Both the position numbers and the translations under genes were made by a program. A stretch of 64,000 nucleotides of DNA. It comes from Chaenocephalus aceratus (taxonomy: Eukaryota; Chordata; Actinopteri; Perciformes; Channichthyidae). The DNA lies in assembly GCA_023974075.1 (NCBI GenBank), contig CM043808.1, positions 17,325,072-17,389,071 of the forward strand, read 5' to 3'. Below, piece after piece: positions 45,084 to 60,722 of the stretch (within the stretch, counting starts at the first letter, position 1; every line of letters starts with the position of its first letter). The notes beneath the pieces were generated by a model. The model saw nothing but the letters and a program-made list of their open reading frames with translations, made no database searches and was not told where the DNA came from.

Positions 45084-47009
45084 AGAGCCTGTGACAGCAT
45101 CCCAACAACTGTTGTGCAATGAAATATTGGGCTACTAGTAATCTCGAACCGTCAGTTTAAAAAAGAAAAAGCGATACCGTTCCGTTAAATATCAATAATT
45201 TCGAACATCGCGGGGAAATTCCTTCGACTCATTTTGAAGTTTTGGGGGAAGCCGGAAGTGACGTCAATGCGGGAACGCTTCGAGAGCCAAACACGGACAA
45301 AGTGTGTTGTCATGCGTAGAAATGGTGAATTACTGAGATTAGGCACGTTAATAACGTTTTAATGAAGTTGACTACAGTATATTCATATTTGTCAGTGCTT
45401 TCATGTCAATTCGGCGACATAAACATAAATGATCGTGGTGAAGATGATGATTACATTAGGATTAAAAATCGGGAGTGAGAGCTGCTGAATTTCCTCCCGT
45501 CGGATGTGATATAAAAACAAATCGATTATTTTTGTAGTTGTAAACTCAAGTGGATGAAACTACATTTATTAGTGCTTTCATGTCAATTCGGCGAACATAT
45601 GATACATTAAATGATCGTGAGGATGATGATTAAAAATCGTTTGTTTGAGCCGGTCTGCATTTCCTGATGAGAAAACAAACCGATGCTTTTTGTAGTTGTA
45701 GTACACCAACAACATGGATTAAACGTGTGGTTTTTTCACCACAATGTTGGGGAAATTAATGGATAAAATGCACGGATTAGTAACTAGCACATAAGTCGGA
45801 TAAGTAACTAGCACATCCCCCATAGGCGGCGCGTGAGGCTCAGGTTTGAGAAGGCTAAATAACTTCTTTTACCTGACGCTGCCCGCCTCCGGCGTCTATA
45901 GAAAAGAGATCAACTCAGTGTGCGGAGTTTAAATCTCTCAAGTCATATTACAGGATAAAGGAAGTTTAAACTGCCGTATGCAGAGAAGACACCGACGTGT
46001 CGCACTTATCATTCATATTACATCATCAATCAGATCATCGATCATATAATATCATAATATATCATATATTTCCTTATTTGAGTCAGCTTCTCCAGCCTCA
46101 TCTGGCCGTGCAACACTCACAGTGTCACAGACTGTATGCAGAAGTATTATTTTAAGCAACACATTATGTTGACGAAACACTCGAGACAAATGTAATTAAA
46201 GTCAGATCCACTCGTGTAGACGCGCTCTCAGCTGGAGAGAGAAACCCTGGCTTGATTTACCGAGTTGATAACCAGCGTCGTCGGACCGCTTAGCGAGATC
46301 TCGTTTGTTAGTTTGTTGTTGTTAGTTTGTTTGCTACTCAAACATATCCAGGGTCTGTTGAACTGGCTTCGTAGTACAGGGCACAGGTGGCTAGCAGCGC
46401 TAATGTCAAAGACACAGACATTATACATTATATTTGTATTTTACCAGGATGCAGTGACACAAATATTTACATATTTACATTTACTATCTACAGCACCCGC
46501 CGCCCCTGACATCCCCCACTCCCCCCGTTGACAATTTACTAGCGGTACCGAAGTGGGCCGGTCGAGAGTCCCGGGATGATTTTTAGTCCCATTCCACCAC
46601 TGGCTACATGACCGTATGATCGCCCATATTGACGCACCTCATTCCTAAACTTCTAACAGATACAACATAAACCGATCCTTCAGCCTCATATGAGCTCTCA
46701 GACACGTTCAACATTAACCTGTCATCGCTGTCTGAGCTTGCTGCTGTGTGCGCCGTCGTGCGTTTACATGCAGAAGCTGGGATCCTGGACGGTGCAGCTG
46801 GAGCGCTGTGCCCGCAATGACGTCACCCATCATTTGGCGGGACTTGAAGAATCCGCGAGAAGATCCAGAAAATTGTCAACATTGAAGGGCAGATTAATGG
46901 TTATCAAAGTACAAATATCCAAAATCAGTTCAGTAACGGTTTTCAAGGGGACAATATTTACTCAAATTGATGGGTTTGGATGATGGGGGAAAACCGTGTC
47001 ACAGGCTCT
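45084..47009. mobile_element. TTAA-flanked (piggyBac-like) non-autonomous element, 1.9 kb
   Basis: Ends AGAGCCTGTGACA and TGTCACAGGCTCT, flanked on both sides by TTAA (45080-45083 and 47010-47013), the target and duplication used by piggyBac transposases. No transposase. Internally it has a diverged 177-bp duplication (from 45394 and from 45571) with the shared phrase TTTCATGTCAATTCGGCGA. Confidence 0.75.
45394..45750. repeat. Diverged 177-bp tandem duplication inside the TTAA element
   Basis: Units start AGTGCTTTCATGTCAATTCG at 45394 and 45571 and share ATGATCGTG, GATGATGATTA and TTTTTGTAGTTGTA in order. Confidence 0.75.
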
Positions 47010-47116
47010 TTAAATTCACATTTCAATTCATTATAATGTTTGTAGTTAAAACTGTATGTTGCCTTCTGTTTTGAAGAACATTTTATTTGATTTCAAATGG
47101 CCATGTCTCCTGAAAG

Positions 47117-47740
47117 CTACGGAGCCGGCCTAGGGGACATGGAGAAGAACAAAAAAATTATTTGAAAAAAAATTAAAATAAAATGTTTTGCGAGATCTCG
47201 CAAAACCTTTGCGAGATATCGCAAAACCCCGTTGCAGTTTGTAGACGGTCCCTAAGCACTCCTCGTCTTCCTCCAGCTGACTCTGTAGCTCGTTGTCTAC
47301 CTTGCTATGATTGTAAAGTCATGTTGTTTGTATTTTTACAACGTTATGTTCATGAGTTATTGATCCGCGAAATTCTAATCTGTCAATAACTCAGCTCAGA
47401 GGAACGTGCATGTCCCCTCGCTCTGAGTGTTTTCTTGAGGTGTCTTCACTTATGTGAAACCCTTTTATATATACAGTCTATGTGTGAAACCCGTGCCTAT
47501 TGCCAAGCACTGATGTTATATCTTTATATTTAAGGCCAAGCTCAAAGTAAAATCGATGAACCACTCCATTGTTGTGGTTTCTGTGTTGCCGTAGCAGCCA
47601 AACTGACCAGGAAGTACTAAATGAAAAGTAAAGGGGTTTTGCGAGATCTCGCAAAGGTTTTGCGATATCTCGCAAAACATTTATTTATTTTTCAATTTTT
47701 TCTTTTTTTTCTTCTCCATGTCCCCTAGGGGGCTCTGTAG
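47117..47740. mobile_element. Inverted-repeat element with GCGAGATCTCGC palindromes
   Basis: The left end CTACGGAGCC and the reverse complement of the right end (CTACAGAGCC) match. Arms of about 110 bp share CCTAGGGGACATGGAGAAGA, an A/T stretch and then TTTTGCGAGATCTCGCAAAA/GCGAGATATCGC units. 624 bp, non-coding. The target duplication could not be fixed, so the superfamily is open. Confidence 0.75.
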
Positions 47741-49120
<1,380 letters not shown>

Positions 49121-50187
49121 CGCTGCAAGCAAACACGCACATTATTACAGTGACCTGCCACACCGGGGATCCAGGACTCTTCTCCCAAAGTTGAAAGAGT
49201 TTTCTCCATGATCCTTTTCTTTTTGACATCTTTCCACTGTCTATGACCACCTCAATATGAAACAGATGCCCTTAACTCACAAGTGACTGCAGACAAACAT
49301 GGGATATGGTCCGAAGAGGTCAGGAATTTGGCTGTTTCTCTGCTCTAATCGGATAAGTCTTTTTTCTGTGTATGAAAATGATTAGACTGCAGCCTTTGGC
49401 CCAGAAAATGGAGGAAGTTTGTGACAAAAAGGGCTGATGGAATACGTTTTAATAATGTTGAGTCAGTATATCTCTCTATGTGTAGAATTAAATCTGTTGT
49501 ATTTCAAGCTTATGAAAACATATGCGCAATTATGTTTATCTTATTTAGCCAGCTTTAGCGTCAACCTTATGATTTAGAGGGCCTCACAGTCACCTGTTAA
49601 AAAGTTCAAGGGCTTATTTTCTTTTTTTTAACCCGTCAAAGTATGATGTGCTCCTTGGTTTTGGAAAGTAACCCTGGCTTTGTTGTTATTAGCAAGCTAG
49701 TAAGCTTGACATGCTAACTTTAGCATCTCCTGTTAGAGCTCTAAAACACACTTTTATATCAGTTCCTTAAACTTTATTTCTCATATGTTTGGTTTTGGAA
49801 AGAGTGGGACATATACAGAACCCTTCAAACTCTCTACCCGCGCCCAGTGCACACTCATATTCAACATATGAAGAAGATTCAAAGAAGATTTAATGCTTGT
49901 CAGGCCCTACTTGCCGAGTTACGAATGCTCAGCTTTGATTGGACCATTGCTGTTCATGGGAAGGGATAAGCAAGCTGTCAATTGGCTTACATTTTACCGC
50001 ATAGATAGCAGTTTATGTTTTAACTCTGTGTTGTTGCCATGGTGACGAGATGAGGATGTGATGCCAGCCCCTTCAGACCTTGGGCAAACCGAGACCAGAC
50101 CTTCTGCAAGGTTTCCTTCTGATTGACTTTTGATGGTGACATAACTCTGGGGTCGTCTTGTTGACCTCCCCACAGAAAGTAGAACAG

Positions 50188-50264
50188 AGTGTGTGTTTGT
50201 ATGTATGTGTGTACTGTGTTTGTATGTATGTATGTATGTATGTATGTGTGTGTGTGTGTGTGTA
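50188..50264. repeat. (TATG)n/(TG)n compound microsatellite
   Basis: GTATGTATG units turning into pure GT. Confidence 0.9.
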
Positions 50265-50510
50265 TTGGGTTGCTGGGTAGGGCTACAGGAGGGGTTGAAG
50301 GGGAGCAAAGAAAGGTGAAAGTATGGACAGAGGGTGGATAGACTGAACAGGTTTCAGGATGTGAAATATGGTGGGCCTCATGAGTAAACATAGCTCTAGA
50401 GTGAGAGGAGAGAATACTTTGAAGCCCTCGCTGGGGTCAATGAAGACTCTGTCCACAAGCAGATGAGGGAGTTCTAGACTTCACCTTCACTTCAGATTTC
50501 CAGTTTTTAA

Positions 50511-51317
50511 AGGTCCCATGTCATGCTTTTCCGGTTATTACCCGTCCCCTTGTGTGTTATGACGGTTTGTATCCATGTAAACGGTCTGCAGAGTCAAAAA
50601 CCCTCAAAGTACACCCTGTAGGGAGTGAAACTCTAACACAGAAAATACCTCCCCAAAACGCCTCGTTGGAGATTTCTCATTTACTTCCTGGGTACTGTGA
50701 TGTGCGAATACCCAGAGGCCACACCCTCTGTCCAGCCTTTCACGAAACAAAGCTTCCCAAACCTTTCAGCGATTAATGCGGGATATGTACAGCGTAGGGC
50801 ACTGAAGAACGATGCTGTTCCTACTTTGTTTGGACCAGCGGGAGATTCGGGTACACAACCTGTAAGTATTCATTGTTGTTTGTGTATTTATGATGTTTGA
50901 AACAAACAAGGTATCTACCACAACTGTTTAAATGGGTAAACGTTTTTCGGGCTGCTAAGTTGGGATCGCGGAGAAATGCTCTCCGCAGACCCATTCTCAC
51001 AGCGTTATAAACCTTTTTCTTACTCAATATCAAGCCACACTTATTGTTTTTACTTCGGCTGTGAGTGTTTGTGTGTGCTCAGGATGAGTTTAGCTTGTTC
51101 TCGCTGTATCGCCGACCCGGAAGCCTGTCTGCTCCTCGCAGAAGCTCGCAGCAGGAGCTCCAACAAGCCGTTTAGGACAGAGAGTGAATACACATGCTAT
51201 ACAGAGATGCTGTATGAGAAACCAATGTGAGTTTGGAAAATTGCACAGTATAAATCTATTTTAGTATACCTCAACAATGGAATTATGATCAGTAGAAATG
51301 GCCATGACATGGGACCT
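50511..51317. mobile_element. TTAA-flanked (piggyBac-like) MITE, 0.8 kb
   Basis: Ends AGGTCCCATGTCATG and CATGACATGGGACCT, perfect over 15 bp, flanked by TTAA on both sides (50507-50510 and 51318-51321). No transposase. It contains a stretch (51018-51060) nearly identical to part of the element at 5186-5225. Confidence 0.82.
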
Positions 51318-52007
51318 TTAAAGTATGTTGTTTTCCAGCAAGAGAGCATTGAGTTTGTTAGTTTGTCAGTTTGTCAGAAACAAACAAAGTTAGTCCCATT
51401 CAGGGAAATGTGAGACTTATTGTTCTAAATATGATAGCAACCCATCCATGTTGCCCTGACTATTTGCTGAAAACACAAAAATGCTAAGTTCTTAAAAAAT
51501 AAATCCTTGTAAATTTGCACAGCAATTTTGGCTTAGACCAATTACTGAGGAAATGTCACCTTCCAAAAAGTACAAACTACCAAACATAGTTTCCTCCCTG
51601 CACATTAAGCGAGCCAAATCTCATAAGGGAACATTTGATGAGCACAACAATAACGAAGCTGTTCCTCAGATATGTCTATGTAAATAAGAATAAACCAATC
51701 AAACTAAACCAAAACATAGCACAGAAATAACGTATAAACCCAGAAAACAGCCGTTAAATTATGAGAGAATGCAAAATAGAAAACGAGCGGAAAAAAAAGA
51801 CAAACCTACAAGAGAGGAATTTAGGACAAATATGGGCAAGAAGGCCAAATGTGGAGAGAAGGGGGGGGGGGATATTTCACAGTCTGGGTGACTTTTCCTA
51901 CATTGGTGAATTCGGTCGAGGGCTGCATGGTTATCGTCTGTCTGTTGCAGTCACGCCATGGCTATGGTTTACTTGACTGCAATTAAAATACACATTGCAA
52001 TGCAATA
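51318..52007. other. Intergenic, no feature recognised
   Basis: AT-rich; includes a run of G at 51862-51870 and nothing else recognised. Confidence 0.4.
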
Positions 52008-54610
52008 AGGCAAGGCAAGTTTATTTATATAGAACCTTTCAACACAAGGCAATTCAAGGTGCTTTACAAAAATGAAAGACATTCAGACAAAGGCATTTAA
52101 AAACAGTAAAAGATAATAAAAGAAACATTAAAAGAAAAAATGCATGAATAAAAAGTACATGAATAAAAAGTTACAGTGCATTAAGATATGAATAGTTCAC
52201 ACAGAAGTTCCACTTTACTGATGAACACAACGGCTCAGTTTCAATTAAAATTAAAAGCAGCGACAAAAAGATAAGTCTTCAGCCTGGATTTGAAAGTAGT
52301 AAGAGTTGTAGCGGACCTGCAGGTTTCTGGGAGTTTGTTCCAGATATTTGGAGCATAATAACTGAACGCTGCTTTACCATGTTTAGTTCTGACTCTGGGG
52401 ACAGAAAGCTGACCAGTCCCTGAAGACCTGAGAGATCTGGATGGTTCATAATTTAGCAGGAGGTCAGAAATGTATTTTGGGCCTAAACCATTCAGTGCTT
52501 TATAAACCAGCAGCAGTATTTTGAAATCTATTCTTCAGACTTCAGAACAGGAGTGATGTGATCCACTTTCTTAGTGTTAGTGAGGACTCGAGCAGCGGCG
52601 TTCTGAATCAGCTGCAGCTTTCTAATAGATTTTTTAGTGAGACCTGTAAAGACACCATTACAGTAGTCCAGTTTACTGAAGATAAAAGCATGGACAAGTT
52701 TTTCCAAATCCTGCTGTGACATTAGTCTTTTAATCCTAGATATGTTCTTTAGGTGATAGTAGGCTGATTTAGTAATTGTTTTAATGTGACTGTTGAAACT
52801 CAGGTCAGAGTCCATGACTACACCTAGATTTCTGGCTTTATCTGTTGTTTTGAACATTGCAGACTGAAGCTCAGCGCTAACTTTTATACGTTCTGCCTTG
52901 GCTCCAAAGACCATTAACTCAGTTTTGTCTTTGTTTAATTGGAGAAAGTTCTGACACATCCAGTCATTGATTTGTTCAATGCACTTACTCAGTGTTTTAA
53001 CTGGAGAATAGTCTCCTGGTGAAATGGTTATGTAAATGTGTGTGTCATCCGCATAGCTATGGTAACTTATTTTGTTGTTTTTCATTATCTGAGTCAGTGG
53101 TAGCATGTAGATGTTAAAGAGAAGAGGCCCCAAGATGGAGCCTTGAGGTACCCCACATGTCATATTTGTCAACTCAGATTTGTATTTACTTATAGAAACA
53201 AAGTTGTTTCTGTCCTTTAAGTAGGATTCAAACCAATTTAGAACTGTTTCCGAAAGTCCCACCCAATTTTCTAGTCGGTCTAGTAATATGTTGTGGTCAA
53301 CAGTGTCAAACGCAGCACTGAGATCTAATAATACTAACACTGAAGTTCTGCCACTGTCTGTGTTTAAGTGGATGTCATTGAAGACCTTTACAAGAGCAGT
53401 CTCAGTGCTGTGGTTTGGACGAAATCCTGACTGGAACACATCAAAACAGTTATTTAAATGCAAGAAATGACTCAACTGTTGAAAGACTACTTTTTCAATG
53501 ATTTTACCTAGAAATGGGAGGTTTGATATGGGCCTGTAATTGTTCATTACTGAAGCATCTAGATTATTCTTTTTTAAGAGCGGTTTAATGACTGCAGTTT
53601 TCAGGACCTGTGGAAAAACACCTGAGTGAAGACACTTGTTTACTATATGAAGTAGATCTGAGGCCATGCAAGGAAAAACATTTTTGAAAAACCCTGTTGG
53701 AATTATATCAAGGCAGCAAGAGGAGGATTTCAGAAGTTGTATAATGTCCTCTAGGTTTTTATCATTAATCTGATGGAATTGTGTCATGGTGTTTGAATTG
53801 ATATTAGGTGGACACAGAGACAAAACATTTGTTGTTCCTGATGCAGAGGCACTGACTGCTTGTCTGATTTTCTGAATTTTGTCAGTGAAGAAGGAGGCAA
53901 ATTCATTGCACGCCCTGGTGGATAGAAATTCAGAGGCTACTGACACTGGGGGGTTAGTTAGTCTGTCGACGGTAGCGAACAAGGCACGTGCGTTGTTTTT
54001 GGAAATGATATCAGAGAAGAAAGACTGTCGGGCAAATTTCAATTCCAAATTATAAAGGCCAAGTCTTTCTTAATAGATTTCAAAGTGCACCTGGAGATTT
54101 GTTTTTCGCCACCTGCGTTCAGCTTTTCGACACTCTTTTTTCTCTGTTCTCACGGTCATGGCCTTTCTCCATGGAGATATTTTCTTCCCAGTCACTTCCT
54201 TTACCCTAGTTGGAGCAATGGCATCTATAAAAAATTTAATTTTTGAATTAAAATGATCTACTAGCTCATTTACTGAGATGTTAGCAGGGGCAAGTGTGGA
54301 AGAAAAAATTCTGAGTAAACATTTCCCTAGTGTTTTCAGTTAAATATCGCTTTGTGGTTACCTCTTTTTGAACATTTTTGTGAACAGAAACAGAGCTCTC
54401 AAAAAAAACACAGGAATGATCAGAGAGTGCAACATCAGTCACCACAACCTCAGAGATATTCAGACCCTTTGAGATAATTAAGTCCAGAGTGTGCCCCTTA
54501 TTGTGCATGGGCTCGTCATTTAAAAGAGTTCGCGTTTGTAAACAATCTGTAAACAACTACACTTGTATGTTTTCCAAATCAAGCAAAGGAACAGAATACA
54601 GACAAACATC
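52008..54610 (-). mobile_element. L2/CR1-clade LINE, long 5'-truncated copy
   Basis: Read on the minus strand: the C-terminal end of the AP endonuclease (about 54556-54281, motifs HTLDLIIS and LSDHSCVF), a linker with an in-frame TAA near 54071, a full RT core (54048-52528), a broken C-terminal part (blocks LLLVYKALNG, FSYYAPNIWNKLP, LKTYLF), and a 3' UTR ending in CTTGCC-type units at 52008. It differs from the 25-kb and 32-kb copies. The stop, the deletion near 52528 and the missing endonuclease N-terminus mean it is not autonomous. Confidence 0.88.
52528..54048 (-). pseudogene. LINE reverse transcriptase, open core of 506 residues
   Basis: Uninterrupted RT with blocks [55 protein letters not shown], an intact YADD catalytic box, NKDKTELMVFG, ARNLGVVMDSDLSF and LDYCNGVFTGL. 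It ends at KSEE where a small deletion removed the usual LHWLP block and shifted the frame. The preserved core suggests a rather recent insertion. Confidence 0.88.
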
Positions 54611-57175
<2,565 letters not shown>

Positions 57176-57497
57176 ATCAGAACAGTATAAGAGACATACG
57201 ACTCACTCAAATTAGCACCCTGGTGGTTTAAATGTAGCTCCAAATGATCCCTTTAGAGGAAATATGTGCAGTGAATAAATGCTCATTACAGATTACAGTC
57301 ATTTCATGGAAGGAGGAAAGTGCAAGTCAGAGGTTGAGACTATAATTACTTATAGATAAAGTGCACATAATGAGAACATGCACATAAACCTAAGCTGTAT
57401 TAAAACTAGTGATTCTTAAATAAATAATTAAAGGAAAGGGTTTATACTTTTTAAATCTCTACCACATTTTATTTCTACAATTGACAGAGATGAAATG

Positions 57498-57939
<442 letters not shown>

Positions 57940-58003
<64 letters not shown>

Positions 58004-58034
58004 GCACACGCACACGCACGCACACACGCACACA
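57940..58034. repeat. (CA)n microsatellite with CACG end
   Basis: About 60 bp of CA, then mixed GCAC/ACAC units. Confidence 0.95.
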
Positions 58035-58763
58035 TTAGAGTAGCACTTTACTAACACACAAACAGAGAGAAAAGACAGGAAAAGACAGAGCGTTATGAAA
58101 GTACAAATATGGGACAAACCCTTGAATTGTCATATTCTGTGGTTAAGCATCAAAGATATATAACTATTTTAAGTGCATGATGACTTTGAAAACATTACAG
58201 CTACACACAAAGCTGCTAAGAGTTCAAAGAGTGTGAAATAACACTCACTTAAATATTCATGCGAAGACAATCAGGGTTTAAACAATAGCAATTATCACCA
58301 TCATCATTACCATAGATATAATAAGAAGCAACACTTTTTGCTGTTATCTCCAACTTTAGTCAGAGCTTATCATGCCTATTGTTTTGGCCCCAGAGTCCAG
58401 TCATTAAATCTCCACTTCAGAAAAATAAGGATTTCTTTGGAGCATTGCCACAGAAAGTGACTGCAATACACGTCTTAAAGTTGTTTAGAAGTAAGTACGA
58501 TTTTTGGAAGGTATACAAAAATGAATGTGCTTGCAATTATAAAAACATGATGACATTTTGCTGATCCTCGCATTCACCCTAAGGGTTAGGTGTTGGATCA
58601 AGGATTTAAGGTAGAGTCAGAATCAGGTTTATCGGTTAAAGTTGCTCATGAGGCAAAGTTTACATGGTCAGTGAAAGCCCTCACAAGTATATTGATTTAA
58701 AGGGGTGTGTGTGTGAGTGTGGGTGTATGCACATCCGCGAGTTTATGTTTACAACACCCAAGG

Positions 58764-58765
<2 letters not shown>

Positions 58766-58805
<40 letters not shown>
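58766..58805. repeat. (GT)n microsatellite
   Basis: About 40 bp of pure GT. Confidence 0.95.
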
Positions 58806-58807
<2 letters not shown>

Positions 58808-59161
58808 GAGCAATGTACCAGATGTTATTTTTTAGCCAAGCGGAGACCAGCCTCTCATGACTAGTTGTAAAAAAGAGAGTTGTTACAACACTATTGTGGT
58901 AACATGCTGTTTATATTAAGGCTATGGCAGTGAAGACATATCTGTTTAAAAACTGACTTAGGTTCCTTTTATTTTGGATTCATGCATTTTAATTAATGGA
59001 TTTAATAATAGGTATTTTTGGTAAGAAGCTATAAATAAAAACAACTGTGTAACTGTCTGCTGTCCACTTCAAGCATGGCAATTACCTTTTGCTAGCTGTT
59101 TTAAGCTAGCTCTTTATAATGTGATAGTGTGAAAAATATAAATGTGTAAAAGTGTTAACCT

Positions 59162-59911
59162 TTGCAACATCTTTGTGATGTTTGTAACCCTTTGGATGCC
59201 TTCACAAAATCAAAAATAATTGTTAAGAAATTGCTTAATTATGGAGCTGTTAATGCTTTATATGGCTTATTTATGAGTGTCACATTCAGGGTTCGATTGG
59301 CAACAAAAAAACTAAAAATGTACCCTGTCAATATCCGTTGGGAAATACATACATGTAGGTCATTCTCCGAAAGACACAACCAAGGAAAATGTGGTAATGG
59401 ACTCTGCAGACATACCCCAAAACTAGAAGAACAGTTCTCCTTGTTGCGACAGACATTTTTTGAGTTTCTGTCTGAGGCCCTGCTCAACTTATTCGACAGG
59501 GATGAAAATCAAGAGATGTCATCGCAGATGGTATTGCAGTTAAATGAAATCCTCCACTCCACTATGTTTTTTCCTTGTCTGTCTACCTGCAGCCATAAGG
59601 AGGCTGATAGTAGGATGTTACTCCATGTTTCACATGCTGCACTTCATGGCTATGAGAAGATATTGATTTGCTCTGTTGATTCAGGTGCTAGCTGTTCTGT
59701 GTTGCAAAGTCTTAGAGAAGGGTATGAAGTTGGACGTGCGTTCATAGCAGGCAAAAATGTCAGACACTTTGCAGTAAATGAGGGTTTAAAGGGCCTTGGA
59801 TCTGAAAAGGCATGTGCACACCCAATGATCCAAACTCTATGTGGGTGTGCCACTGAGAATAAGAGGTTTGTGATGTTGCTCTATGATAGAACCAGTATAG
59901 CACCAGTATAG
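59162..59911 (+). pseudogene. Decayed ORF of a multicopy (transposon-associated) protein family
   Basis: An open frame of 249 residues, the longest plus-strand ORF in this part outside a LINE. Residues about 145-215 (CSHKEADSRMLLHVSHAALHGY, shown in part; then KILICSVDS, IAGKNVRHFAVNE, GLGSEKACAHPM) resemble a protein met in many copies in fish and invertebrate genomes, with an EADTR-type acidic motif and a usual TGCDT motif. Here the second motif reads CGCAT and the segment around SGASCSVLQ has lost the usual valine-rich strand. The N-terminal third is not recognised. No introns or promoter were seen. I regard it as a fossil of a mobile or retrocopied gene; the exact family is uncertain. Confidence 0.5.
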
Positions 59912-60659
59912 CCTCAAAGAAAGAAAGAAGGTTTGAACCAAAAATAAATAATATTTAACCAACCAGTACCTCTCTGGAACAAGGGAGAGCAACTTAATAG
60001 GATGATATGTACGGTAAATACTGTTATCCAAATGCTTGCTCAGGCCTGTCTCTGTATGAGGAGGAGTGTGAGAAAGTGTAAACAATGTGCGGGTATGACA
60101 AATTTAGTTAGCGTTATTGTTTTTTAAATTGGATGACAATTGTTTAACCTTTGTTCTCAGCATACTGCTTCCTTAGATTGTGTTACATTAAATAACTCAG
60201 CCACTTGTTCTGTAACAAACTTTATATACATATATTAATTTCAAACCCCCATCTTTCGGAGTCATAAGATCAGAATTGTGCAGAATCATTTGACATATTT
60301 AGCGCTTATTTTGCAACTAATTTGGAAATTGGACACCAAAATGGGAGAACCTGAGATCTATATATTTTCATAACAAATGAACCAAAACGGTGGTAAATGC
60401 GCTGCGTATGATTGCAAAATGCAGAGATGTTAGCTGATGCTATCTAAACTTAGATGCCTAACTATACTAACACCAGGCAAAAGAGATTTATAACTTAGCA
60501 ACTTTTTATTTTTTTTATTTAAAGGACAGTGCACATTAATTCACATTGCTGTAAATGAGCCAGTATTAGCCAGCAGGCTAATTTTCAACTGTTGTCCTTG
60601 GCAAGATGTTAACTGACCACAACAAGACTAGAAAATAAAAACATAATTAAATAGAGTAC

Positions 60660-60722
60660 AGCAGTACACCAATAAATAAATAGCAGTACAACAATAAATA
60701 AATAGCAGTACAACAATAAATA
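60660..60722. repeat. 22-bp tandem repeat, about 3 copies
   Basis: Unit AGCAGTACAACAATAAATAAAT, slightly varied in copy 1 and cut short in copy 3. It lies at the end of a probable dispersed repeat starting near 60510 (GACAGTGCACATTAATTCAC). Confidence 0.8.
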
